Source: Pseudomonas sp. DNDY-54 | GTDB taxonomy: Bacteria > Pseudomonadota > Gammaproteobacteria > Pseudomonadales > Pseudomonadaceae | NCBI RefSeq assembly: GCF_019880365.1 | Contig: NZ_CP082271.1 | Location: forward strand, 248,001-312,000 | DNA length: 64,000 nucleotides | Reading direction: 5' to 3' | Shown here: one piece after another, positions 51,595 through 60,253 of the stretch | Position numbering within the stretch: position 1 is the stretch's first letter | Layout: the number at the start of each line of letters is the position of its first letter | Made by a program: the position numbers and the translations under genes | The notes under the pieces: model-generated | What the model was told of the DNA's origin: nothing | The model's input: the letters and a program-made list of their open reading frames with translations, nothing else | The model's database searches: none

Positions 51595-52987
51595 CATCAG
51601 CGCACAGCGGGTGCTAGTCGTGGAGGATGACGATGGCCTGCGCCAGCTGCTGGTCGAGGAGCTGGAAGATCGAGCGCTCGCGGTGCGATCGGTGGCCAGT
51701 GCTGAAGATGCTGTGCCGCTGCTGGACACCTGGGAGCCGGATCTGGTGGTCAGCGACCTGCGTTTGCCGGGCGCTGACGGCATGGTGTTGCTGCGGCGAG
51801 TCAAGGCGATGCAGGCAGCGCCCGCGTTTCTCGTGATCACCGCATTCGGCAGCATCCAACAGGCGGTGGCGGCACTGAAGGAGGGTGCGGATGAATTCCT
51901 GACCAAGCCGCTGGACCTGGATCATCTTGGCTTGGCCGTGTCACGCGCTCTGGAAACCCGCCACTTGCGTGACGAGGTGCGGCGCTTTCAGCAGCTGCTC
52001 AGCGACGATCGCTTCCACGGCATGCTCGGACGCAGCCGGGTCATGCGTGGCCTGTTCGACCAGATCCGTCAGCTCGCCCGGGCCGCCGGGCCGGTATTGG
52101 TGATCGGCGAGAGTGGCACCGGCAAGGAGCTGGTAGCGCGGGCCGTGCACGCCGAAAGCGTGCGGGCGCAACGGCCGTTTCTGGCGATCAATTGCGCCGG
52201 GCTGCCGGCCGAATTGCTAGAGAGTGAGTTTTTCGGACACGCAGCTGGGGCCTTTACCGGCGCCAGCCGCACCCACAAAGGGCTGTTCCAGCAAGCCGAT
52301 GGCGGCACGCTGTTTCTCGATGAGATCGGCGAAATGCCGCTGGCCTTGCAGGCCAAGCTGCTGCGCGTGCTGCAGGAAGGCACCATCCGTCCGGTCGGCG
52401 GCGAGCGCGAGCTGAGCGTCGATGTACGAATCATTGCCGCGAGCAACCGTCCGTTGGAAACCGCCGCCGGTCGCGAGTCGTTCCGCGAAGACCTGTTCTT
52501 CCGCCTGGAGACCTTCATCCTGCAGGTGCCGCCGCTGCGTGATCGCGAGGAAGACCGCGAATTGCTCGCCGCCAACTTCGTCGCGCATTTCGCCGCACGC
52601 GATGGCCGGCCGGTGCGCGGGCTGTCACAGGCGGCGCTGGAGCAGCTGCGGCGTTATCCGTTCCCCGGCAACGTGCGCGAACTGCAGAACGCTATGGAAC
52701 GTGCGGTAACCTTTTGCCATGGCCGCAGCATCGAGCTGGAACACCTGCCGACACGCATCGCCAGCTACCAGGACACTCCCGCTCAAGCCAACGCGAATGA
52801 CCTGCTCGGGCTGATGATCGACGGCCCGCTGCTGCCGACCCTCGACGAGCTGGAGATGCGTTACATCCATCACGTAATGGAATGCGTCGAAGGCAACAAG
52901 CGGCGTGCGGCGGCGCTGCTGGGTATCGGCCGGCGCACGCTCTACCGCCGGCTCGGGGAAAAGGAGCAGGACGTCGACGAGCCTTGA
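51581..52987 (+). CDS. Sigma-54-dependent response regulator (NtrC family)
   Basis: 468 residues from the ATG at 51581. Receiver domain with acidic residues near 15-17 and the phospho-acceptor Asp59 (VVSDLRLPGADG). AAA+ domain: Walker A GESGTGKE at 176-183, sigma-54 loop GAFTGA at 223-228, Walker B GGTLFLDEIGE. C-terminal Fis-type helix-turn-helix in NKRRAAALLGIGRRTLYRRL. It activates sigma-54 promoters when phosphorylated. Targets are not encoded in its name; the best local candidate is the DUF4168 promoter. Confidence 0.94.
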   Translation: MQTDDISAQRVLVVEDDDGLRQLLVEELEDRALAVRSVASAEDAVPLLDTWEPDLVVSDLRLPGADGMVLLRRVKAMQAAPAFLVITAFGSIQQAVAALKEGADEFLTKPLDLDHLGLAVSRALETRHLRDEVRRFQQLLSDDRFHGMLGRSRVMRGLFDQIRQLARAAGPVLVIGESGTGKELVARAVHAESVRAQRPFLAINCAGLPAELLESEFFGHAAGAFTGASRTHKGLFQQADGGTLFLDEIGEMPLALQAKLLRVLQEGTIRPVGGERELSVDVRIIAASNRPLETAAGRESFREDLFFRLETFILQVPPLRDREEDRELLAANFVAHFAARDGRPVRGLSQAALEQLRRYPFPGNVRELQNAMERAVTFCHGRSIELEHLPTRIASYQDTPAQANANDLLGLMIDGPLLPTLDELEMRYIHHVMECVEGNKRRAAALLGIGRRTLYRRLGEKEQDVDEP

Positions 52988-53074
52988 GTCATCCTGAGGA
53001 GCAGGAGACGGGCGCTTAACGGAACGATCCATACCGGACGATGGCCCAACGGCCACCCGTTCCTGGAAGACGAC

Positions 53075-53749
53075 ATGACATTTTCGATCGTTGCACGATG
53101 CCCACGCACCGGCCAGTTCGGAATCGCGGCCGCTACCGCCATGCCTGCGGTCGGCAAGCTGCTGACCCACGCCGCGGCGGGCGTCGGCGCCGTGGCGACT
53201 CAGGCGCGGATCAATCCGTATCTCGGCATCGACGGGCTGGCGCTGTTGCGTGAGGGCTGCGAGGCGAATCAGGTCATCGAGCGCCTCAAACTGACTGACC
53301 CCTGCATGTCCCAGCGGCAGGTGGCGGTGATCGACAAACAGGGGCGGATCGCGTGCTGGACTGGTGAGCAGTGTCTGCCGTGGTCCGGGTCGCTCAGTGG
53401 TGAAGATTTCTGCGTGCAGGGCAACCGGCTGACCGGCCGAGATGTGCTTGAAGCGGTGGCTGGCGCGCTCGATCGCACCCGTACCTTACCGCTGGTGGAG
53501 CGCCTGATGGAGGCGCTTGCCGCGGGTGACAGCCTCGGTGGCGACCGCAAAGGCGAGTCGTCGGCCACTGTCTATGTGGTCGACCAGGAGGAATATCCCC
53601 TCTGGGACATTCGCGTCGATCACCATAGCGATCCGCTGACCGAGTTGCGCCGGCTGCATGGCGTGTTCGAGCGCGAGGTTCTGCCCGAAATGCTGCGCAT
53701 GCCGACCCGCGCCAATCCTGCCGGTGCCGCTGAAGAAGACCCCGTCTGA
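53075..53749 (+). CDS. DUF1028 domain protein
   Basis: A 224-residue protein of the DUF1028 family, which has an Ntn-hydrolase-like fold. Typical blocks are TFSIVARCPRTGQFGIAAATAMPAVG, GVGAVATQARINPYLG, and AVIDKQGRIACWTGEQCLPWSGSLSGEDFCVQGNRL. Members occur with peptide or amidase genes but the reaction is unproven. GGAAG precedes the ATG. It lies 87 bases after the response regulator gene, same strand, perhaps in one transcript. Confidence 0.85.
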   Translation: MTFSIVARCPRTGQFGIAAATAMPAVGKLLTHAAAGVGAVATQARINPYLGIDGLALLREGCEANQVIERLKLTDPCMSQRQVAVIDKQGRIACWTGEQCLPWSGSLSGEDFCVQGNRLTGRDVLEAVAGALDRTRTLPLVERLMEALAAGDSLGGDRKGESSATVYVVDQEEYPLWDIRVDHHSDPLTELRRLHGVFEREVLPEMLRMPTRANPAGAAEEDPV

Positions 53750-53761
53750 CACCGGACGCCA

Positions 53762-56134
53762 TTAGCTCTCGGCAGGGAGCGTGCGACTGGGCATCAGGTC
53801 GAGGCGCAGCTCGGAATGGGCGCTATTGCGGACGGCCACCCAGTCCTTCAGCGCGCTGACTGAGCGCGGCGGCGAAATCAGGTAACCCTGGAACAGATCG
53901 CAGCCGGCCTGCAGCAACGCCGATTGCTTTTCCAGCGTGTCCACACCCTCGGCATTGACCCGCTTACCCTGTGCCCGGCAGAACGCGACGATTGCCGTCA
54001 GGCTCTGTTGCATCTCGGGCCGGGTCAGCCGCTCGACGATGGCCATGTCCAGCTTGATGGTATCGGCCGGGTATTCGAGGAGCTGCTGGATCGAGGTATA
54101 GCCGACGCCGAAATCGTCGATGGCCACGCGGAAGCCTGCCATGCGAATGGTGCGTACCACTTCCATGGTTTGGCTGCTCAGCTCTGCCGCATAGGTTTCG
54201 GTCAGCTCGATCTCGATGCGGTTGGGGCAGATACCGTAATGCGCGGCGCGTTCGATCAGATAGTTGCACAGGCGGTCGTCGGTCAACTGCGCGGAGGACA
54301 CGTTGATCGCCAGGATCACACCGGCGCCAAACAGCTCGACCAGTGCTGGATAGCCCGCCAGCGCCTGGTCGATCACCCAGCTGTCGATCTTCGGAAACAA
54401 CCCGGCGCGCTCGGCGATGGGGATGAACTCACCGGGCGAGACGGTGCCCAGCAACGGCGAATGCCAGCGCAGCAGCACCTCACAGCTGACCACTGCGCCC
54501 TCACGGTTGACCGCCGGCATGTACACCAGGCGGAACTGATCATCGCCCTCGAGCGTGCGGAGCTGTTCTTCGATCACGCGGATGCGCTGGTCACGTTGCT
54601 CCAGTGCGGCCGAGAACGCGACTGACGCATTCTTGCCCTCGGCTTTCGCCTGGTACATGGCGGTGTCGGCGCGCGTCAAAAGCTGGGTGAAGGAGTCCGC
54701 GTCATCGGGGTAGCGCGCGGTGCCAATGCTGACGCTGACCTGATAAAGCCGATCCTCCACGCGGAACCCGCCACGGCACAGGCCAAGCAAGGCATCCGTC
54801 AGTTCGCCCAGGCAATCGCTCTCAGGCGCCGCCATCAGCAGAACGGCGAACTCGTCACCAGACAGTCGCGCAAACGCCGTCTCGGTCTCCGGGTGGGCCT
54901 CACGGTGCCGATCAAGCGCGCCCTGTGCTCGCAAGGCAAAGATCCGCAGCAACGCGTCGCCTGCGTCATGGCCGTGCTGATCGTTGACCTGCTTGAAGTT
55001 GTCCAGGTCGATGAACAACAGCGCCAGCTGCTGGCCGCTCTGCTCGCACGCGTCATGCATCGCCGAGGCGAGCATGCTGAAGTGGGCCCGATTGCTGATG
55101 TGGGTCAGGCTGTCGGTCCAGGAAATCTCCTGAATACGTTGCAAGGCTTCGGTGTTGCGCTCGTGGAGCGTCTTCATGTTGAGCGCGAGGCGGCCGATTT
55201 CACCGCCATCGGTGGGCGCGTCCAGCGCCTCACGCTTGCACAGCAGCACATCGGTAAGTTGATTGCCCAAATGGCTGATGGGGTCGGTGATGTAGCGGCG
55301 GATCAGCAGCATCAGCAGGGCGATGGTCAGCAGGCAGACGAGCGAGCCGCCGATGAGAAAGGCCAGGCTGAGCGTGCGCAGCCGATCGGCAATATATGCG
55401 GGAGGCGGGGTCAGCCGGGCGGTCAAGGCGGCGGACAGTTCGACATCAGCGGACAGCTGCAACGGCGCCGGGCTCAGTGTGGGTGCGATCTCCAAGGCCG
55501 CGCCGTAATCCGCCTCGAGACGCGTCTTCAACTCGAGGAATTGTTCCGGTCGTACGGCCAGCTGCAAGGTGAAGGCCTCACCGCGCTGACTCGGCAGTGG
55601 GCGAGTGGAAGACGCCGGCAGGATGAAATCGGTGTCCACCAGCAGCGGCCCGCCTTCGGCGTTTTCAACGTAGGTCATCTCGCGGGTTTCGTCGATTTGC
55701 TTGGCTTCGCGAACGATCCGCTGTTGAGTGGCCGTCATGCTGGCGAACGGCGACAGGCTGCTTTCGAAGTAATACGCCACCTCGTCGTCTGGTTCGACGA
55801 TGGCGAAGGAAACGAATGAAAGGCGCGTCGTGGACAGCGTGCGGATGCTCTGTTGAATGCGCAAACCGAGGGTGTCGTTGCGGTAAGCGGTGTCCGATTC
55901 GCGCAGGAAGAGCGTCAGCGCTTCGCTGTCGAGGATCGAGTAGAGCACGCTCCGATTGAACGCCTCGTAATCCAGATAGGCAGATTTCAACGCTGAAAGA
56001 CGTTGTTCCAGGCGCGCCTGCTCGAGACCCAGCAGCGAAGCACGTTGGGTCAGATAAGCGGTCGTGGCGGCCAGCAGCTGAACAATCAGGATGACTGGAA
56101 AGATCGCCAGCAGTGCACGTTTACCGAGCGTCAT
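53762..56134 (-). CDS. Membrane GGDEF-EAL protein, MbaA-like
   Basis: 790 residues: a first membrane helix (about 8-28), a periplasmic sensor of about 220 residues, a second helix (about 258-281), HAMP, GGDEF and EAL domains. The diguanylate cyclase motif is SGDEF (425-429) rather than GGDEF; the phosphodiesterase motif is EVL (552-554), and its other catalytic blocks IELTET, DDFGVGYTS, KLDM and QGYLIS are intact. As I recall, Vibrio MbaA carries the same SGDEF and EVL variants. Its start lies 14 bases inside the upstream polyamine-binding protein gene, so they are co-translated. Probably turns over cyclic di-GMP in response to that protein. Confidence 0.88.
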   Translation of the reverse strand: MTLGKRALLAIFPVILIVQLLAATTAYLTQRASLLGLEQARLEQRLSALKSAYLDYEAFNRSVLYSILDSEALTLFLRESDTAYRNDTLGLRIQQSIRTLSTTRLSFVSFAIVEPDDEVAYYFESSLSPFASMTATQQRIVREAKQIDETREMTYVENAEGGPLLVDTDFILPASSTRPLPSQRGEAFTLQLAVRPEQFLELKTRLEADYGAALEIAPTLSPAPLQLSADVELSAALTARLTPPPAYIADRLRTLSLAFLIGGSLVCLLTIALLMLLIRRYITDPISHLGNQLTDVLLCKREALDAPTDGGEIGRLALNMKTLHERNTEALQRIQEISWTDSLTHISNRAHFSMLASAMHDACEQSGQQLALLFIDLDNFKQVNDQHGHDAGDALLRIFALRAQGALDRHREAHPETETAFARLSGDEFAVLLMAAPESDCLGELTDALLGLCRGGFRVEDRLYQVSVSIGTARYPDDADSFTQLLTRADTAMYQAKAEGKNASVAFSAALEQRDQRIRVIEEQLRTLEGDDQFRLVYMPAVNREGAVVSCEVLLRWHSPLLGTVSPGEFIPIAERAGLFPKIDSWVIDQALAGYPALVELFGAGVILAINVSSAQLTDDRLCNYLIERAAHYGICPNRIEIELTETYAAELSSQTMEVVRTIRMAGFRVAIDDFGVGYTSIQQLLEYPADTIKLDMAIVERLTRPEMQQSLTAIVAFCRAQGKRVNAEGVDTLEKQSALLQAGCDLFQGYLISPPRSVSALKDWVAVRNSAHSELRLDLMPSRTLPAES

Positions 56135-57203
56135 GGGCGTTTGTCAGCGCGCTGATGATGCGCCGCCGCGTCTGCGTGGCCTCTAGCGGACGCGGTTGGT
56201 AGACCTGACTGTTCTGCAGCACCGCGTCTGGCGGATAGATGGTTGTGTCCTGCCTGATGTCTGCTGGCAGCAGCGCTTGCGCTGCTGCGTTGGTCGTGGC
56301 GACGCCCAGATCGGTCGCATTCAAGGCGGCTATTTCCGGATCACTGATGAAATTCAGGAAGCGGTACGCCAGTTCCCGTTGCGCTCCGTTAGCCGGAACG
56401 GACAGGCAGTCGACCCAGAGCAACGTGCCCTCTTTGGGCACAACGTAGCGCCACGGCTCGCCGTCCACGCCCTCAACTTCATTGAGCACCTGCTGATCGC
56501 CGCTGTATGCCAGGGCCATATCAGCGTTGTCGAGGTAGCGCTGGCTGCGCAGCGAAGTGATGGCATATTCGTAGGTCAACACTGCGGGGGATTGCGCCTT
56601 CAGCAATTCGAACGCGGCTTTCAACTCGTCATTGTTAGAGGTATTGATCGAGTGCTGCCGATAGATCAGCGCGCCGGCGAGGATGTCTTCGTGGTCTTCC
56701 ATCATGATGATGTGCGGCTCGTCGCTGCGGGCCGGTTGCAGCAGGTCGGCCCACGAGGTGGGCGCGGCCGGTAACCGGTCATGCCGGTAGGCGATGCCAA
56801 GGGTTCCCCAGAGGTAGGGGACGCCGTGCACACCACAGCTTTCACGCCAGCGCGGCGGAACATGTTCAAGGTTGGGTAGTAATTTCGCGTCTATCGGTTC
56901 GAGCAGGCCACGTTCGCCGAAACGGTCCGAGCTGATCAGCTCGGTCAGCGCAACGTCGATCCGATGGTTCGGTTTGGCCAGGATTTCGTCGCGCTTGTCC
57001 CCGCTGTCGAAATACACCTGTTGGATTTTCACCCCGGTCTCGGCTTCCCAGCGTTCGATGACGGCTTCGCTGAGGTATTCCTCCCAGTTCAGCAGGTTCA
57101 GGGTGTCTGCCGCATGTGTCGCGGTCGAGGGAAACAGCAGGCAGGCCATGGCCAGCAATGCGCCGCTGACACGGCAGGGTGCGAGTGTTTCCTTGTTATT
57201 CAT
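56121..57203 (-). CDS. Periplasmic polyamine-type binding protein, NspS/PotD-like
   Basis: About 360 residues from the ATG at 57203, where a signal peptide ending THA begins (57215 and 57302 are further in-frame ATGs). The mature start LNLLNWEEYLSEAVIERWEAETG is the PotD/PotF/SpuD pattern, with Trp and Tyr at the polyamine-cradling positions; VPYLWGTLGIAYRHDRL and ALAYSGDQQVLNEV follow. No ABC permease or ATPase genes are next to it. It overlaps the GGDEF-EAL gene instead, so it more likely signals than transports. Confidence 0.87.
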   Translation of the reverse strand: MNNKETLAPCRVSGALLAMACLLFPSTATHAADTLNLLNWEEYLSEAVIERWEAETGVKIQQVYFDSGDKRDEILAKPNHRIDVALTELISSDRFGERGLLEPIDAKLLPNLEHVPPRWRESCGVHGVPYLWGTLGIAYRHDRLPAAPTSWADLLQPARSDEPHIIMMEDHEDILAGALIYRQHSINTSNNDELKAAFELLKAQSPAVLTYEYAITSLRSQRYLDNADMALAYSGDQQVLNEVEGVDGEPWRYVVPKEGTLLWVDCLSVPANGAQRELAYRFLNFISDPEIAALNATDLGVATTNAAAQALLPADIRQDTTIYPPDAVLQNSQVYQPRPLEATQTRRRIISALTNAHDAR

Positions 57204-57399
57204 CAGGCTATCCATCCACCGCAGCAATGTTCGGTTCGGCCGTGTGCTGAGCGACCGCACATGAGATGCAGCCAGTCGGGCCCCAAGCGAAGCCGAACGC
57301 ATGACCGATTAGTCAGGTTATCGGCGTCGATTGATGGCACTTTAATGGCGTCAGATGAATGGCGGCAATGATTTTGTGTCGCTCCGGTTGCCGTTCCGA

Positions 57400-57975
57400 T
57401 CAGCGGGCGGTCACGGCCTGCTTCGTCGCCTGCAGCCCAGCACGAGGCGGCGTGCGCAACCAGGGCGCAAGCACGCGGGTGGACAGGGGGATGAAGAGGT
57501 AGGTCATCAGCGGCGTGAGCGCGAGAGTGCTGATCAGAATGCGCATCACCAGGCTCAGCTCGCTGAGCACGCCACCGAAGATCAGATTGAACAGCAGCGA
57601 TACCGGAAAGAACGCCAGCCAGATCGCCACGCTCTGCTTCCAGCGCGGAGGAGGTGTGATGTCGTTATGGCCGAACCAGGTGTCGATTCCCCGTGCGCGC
57701 TGTTCATGCGGCTGGGCGAACAGATCACTGCCGCGTTGCAGCCAGGCCCGACGCGAGGCCGAATGCTCCCAGGCATCAAGGGTCAGCTCATTGGCGAAGC
57801 GGAATACGATCTGAAACTCATCGTCGCCAGGCGGCGGCGCCAGCACGCCGGAGCCGAGGTAGCCGGGAAAGTCCGCAGCCAGCAACTCGCCTTCGTTCAG
57901 CCAGGCGAGCAGATCGTGGTAGCGGCCATCGCGTACGCGGCGGGCCACCATCAGGGTGACGGGTTCGGTAGACAT
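57400..57975 (-). CDS. Antibiotic biosynthesis monooxygenase-like protein with membrane helices
   Basis: About 191 residues from MSTEPVTL at 57975. Residues 1-95 form an ABM-type ferredoxin-like domain (VTLMVARRVRDGRYHDLLAWLNE, DDEFQIVFRFANELTLDAWEHSASRRAWL). The second part has two hydrophobic segments (about 117-138 and 146-168), so it is membrane bound. This fused form is common in proteobacteria; no substrate is known and the antibiotic name is only the family name. An upstream ATG at 58023 adds 16 unlikely residues. Confidence 0.82.
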   Translation of the reverse strand: MSTEPVTLMVARRVRDGRYHDLLAWLNEGELLAADFPGYLGSGVLAPPPGDDEFQIVFRFANELTLDAWEHSASRRAWLQRGSDLFAQPHEQRARGIDTWFGHNDITPPPRWKQSVAIWLAFFPVSLLFNLIFGGVLSELSLVMRILISTLALTPLMTYLFIPLSTRVLAPWLRTPPRAGLQATKQAVTAR

Positions 57976-58219
57976 CGTGTATCTCCAGCAACAGGCCGGC
58001 CTCCCGGGTAGGGCACTCGGCAAACGCAGCGCCGGGGTGGTGGGCTGCGGAAATAGTCAGGCAAGGATCATGCCCTGGTCATCGGACCGCGCCAGACCTC
58101 GAGAGGTCGGCGTAGCCAAGACGACGGCGCACTATACGGAGATTTGAAGCAGTTGGAAGGGGCGGCAGTAAGGGGAGGTGGTGTAGGCGGCTGCGGCGCA
58201 CTGCCGCAGCCGAGACGAC

Positions 58220-58900
58220 TCAGCGATTGGCGAGTCGGTTCTGCTTGTACAGCGGCGAGCGTGGGCCGCTGAGAATGCCATCCGGACGGTTGGCGGTCAG
58301 TAAGCGATGGCTGGTGATGCCAGCGACTTCATGGCTGCGGTCGCTCAGGCTGTTGACGATCTGGTTGACGGCCGCGCTGATCAGCATGCCCACCAGGCCG
58401 CCGCCGGAGTTGTTCTGATTTTCTGCCGTGCTCGCGAGCGCACGGCCCTCCCAGAGCACATCACCGCTGCGCAGGTCGACCAGTTTGCCGCTCGCTTCAA
58501 CCGCGACTTCGCTGGTCAGCACCTTGTAGCTGCTGCCGTAGCGGCTGACTTCCATATAAAGCGCAGCGTCGGCACCAAAGATCTCGCGCAGCTTCGCAGG
58601 CGGGGCCATGTGCATTTCATCGGCGTTCATCAGGCCGTTCTGCTTGAAGGTTTCATCAACGACGGCCACGGGCAGCACGTAGTAACCGGCTTCGGCCAGT
58701 GGGTAGGTGACCTGTGACAGCACGCTGTAGCTGGCCTTGATGTCCGGAGAAGTATTGACCGGCGGCAGCACGACGATCGAGGCCGGGTTGTTTCGCTCGA
58801 AGGCGCTGTAGTCATAGGGTGCCTTTTGTGTGGCACAGCCTGTGGTCAACGCGACGGCCGCGAGGACCAGGAATGTTCTGAGGGAAATTAAACGCATCAT
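58220..58900 (-). CDS. DUF799 family lipoprotein (GNA1162-like)
   Basis: 226 residues with a lipobox TTGC (Cys22). The body is the DUF799 family: NNPASIVVLPPVNTSPDIKASYSVLSQVTYPLAEAGYYVLPV, MHMAPPAKLREIFGADAALYMEV and SGKLVDLRSGDVLWEGRALAST. The Neisseria member GNA1162 is a surface-antigen lipoprotein with a TolB-N-like fold. It is the third gene of a CsgG-DUF4810-DUF799 set, six bases after the DUF4810 gene. Confidence 0.9.
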   Translation of the reverse strand: MMRLISLRTFLVLAAVALTTGCATQKAPYDYSAFERNNPASIVVLPPVNTSPDIKASYSVLSQVTYPLAEAGYYVLPVAVVDETFKQNGLMNADEMHMAPPAKLREIFGADAALYMEVSRYGSSYKVLTSEVAVEASGKLVDLRSGDVLWEGRALASTAENQNNSGGGLVGMLISAAVNQIVNSLSDRSHEVAGITSHRLLTANRPDGILSGPRSPLYKQNRLANR

Positions 58901-58906
58901 GACCTC

Positions 58907-59269
58907 TTACTTCGCTACGTTGCGCATGAGGAAGTCCATATAGGCAGCGGACTCGGGGAACAGGGCTTTTTCGGTTTCGAATTGCTGGCGCACCTGGTCA
59001 GCCTTTCCAACGTCGGCGTACAGCATGCCCAGGTGAGCGTGAAAGCCGGGTGGCGGAGAGCGGTCGGCTGCGCGCGCCTTCTGCAGGCTGGCCTCGAGCG
59101 CGGCGATCTGCTCCTGCGGGCCGGTTTCATGCTTGAAATGTTCGTACACCTGCGGCTGATAGCCTTCCCAGTGGTACAGCTGAGTCGACTGGTTGTTGGC
59201 GCAACCGGTGAGCAGTGCGGCCGACAGTAGCGCGGCAATGGCCGCGCCGCAGTTTGCATTACGTGTCAT
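58907..59269 (-). CDS. DUF4810 family lipoprotein
   Basis: 120 residues with a lipobox LTGC (Cys23). The DUF4810 pattern is LYHWEGYQPQVYEHFKHETGPQEQIAALEASLQKARA, then PPPGFHAHLGMLYADVGKADQVRQQFETEKALFPES, which looks like one TPR-type helical hairpin. Middle gene of the lipoprotein operon. Confidence 0.9.
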   Translation of the reverse strand: MTRNANCGAAIAALLSAALLTGCANNQSTQLYHWEGYQPQVYEHFKHETGPQEQIAALEASLQKARAADRSPPPGFHAHLGMLYADVGKADQVRQQFETEKALFPESAAYMDFLMRNVAK

Positions 59270-59286
59270 GGGGCTCTTCCTTGAGT

Positions 59287-59955
59287 TTATTGGGCGGGAC
59301 GCCAGGCGCCGCTATCGATGCCTGAAACGAGGTTGTTGACGGCTTCGCGGATGGCCAGGTCAAGCACCTTGCCGTTGAGGGTCGAGTCGTAGCTGGCGGT
59401 GCCGCCGAAGCCAATGACTTCGCGGTTCGACAGACTGTATTCACCTGCGCCCTGAGACGAAAACACCACTTCGGATGTGTTCACGTTAACGATGTTCAGG
59501 TTGACTTTGGCATAGGCGATCTGGGACTTGCCGCGGCCTAGAATGCCGAATAACTGGTGATCACCCACTTCCTTGCGACCGAACTCGGTCACGTCGCCAG
59601 TTACCACGAAGTCTGCGCCACGTAGCTGTGCACGTTTGTTGGAAATGGCGCTTTCCTGCGCAATCTCATTCATGTTGTCGCGATCCAGCACATTGAAGCG
59701 GTTGGACTGCTGCAAATGCGTGATCAGGATGGTTTTCGATTGGCCTCCCAACCGATCGACGCCATCGGAAAACAGACCGCGCATGTAGCTGGAGCGGTTA
59801 TCGAACTTGCCAACGGATATCGGGCTTCGCTGACCTTGATACACACTGGTAGCAGACGTGACTTTGGCCACCTCAAGGGTGCGCGACTGCTCCGTGGCGC
59901 AGCCGCCGAACAGCAGGCTGACACCGACCAGACTGGCCATGAGCTTCTTGTTCAT
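59287..59955 (-). CDS. CsgG family lipoprotein
   Basis: 222 residues from MNKKLMASL at 59955, with lipobox FGGC (Cys19); an ATG at 60057 would add 34 residues ahead of the signal. The CsgG-type domain shows SVGKFDNRSS, KTILITHLQQSNRFNVLDRDNMNEI, GADFVVTGDVTEFG and NLNIVNVNTSEVVFSSQGAGEY. CsgG itself is the curli export pore; no curli subunit genes are nearby, and the pore-forming hairpins cannot be confirmed by eye. First gene of the operon. Confidence 0.9.
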   Translation of the reverse strand: MNKKLMASLVGVSLLFGGCATEQSRTLEVAKVTSATSVYQGQRSPISVGKFDNRSSYMRGLFSDGVDRLGGQSKTILITHLQQSNRFNVLDRDNMNEIAQESAISNKRAQLRGADFVVTGDVTEFGRKEVGDHQLFGILGRGKSQIAYAKVNLNIVNVNTSEVVFSSQGAGEYSLSNREVIGFGGTASYDSTLNGKVLDLAIREAVNNLVSGIDSGAWRPAQ

Positions 59956-60253
59956 CTCGTTTGATTCTCGTGATGGTGTGTTGGGCATTGGCCATGAGGC
60001 CTTGTTATCAGGAAGGCTGGGTGTGCATGGGGCGAGCCACGGCGGGACGGGAGGCAAGGCACGGTGTATTGCGAGGGCATAGCATCCATGCGGCTGATCC
60101 TTGTCCGGCCGCGTACCCGCTGGGACGCATCGGGTAGCCAGACTACGGCGCGGAGTCTACAAACACGGATGGCACTGTGCCAGTGTCGTGGTTCTCAGTT
60201 GGACGCACCATGGTTACCACCGGTCGGGTCCGCGACGGTGCGAAACCGATCGA

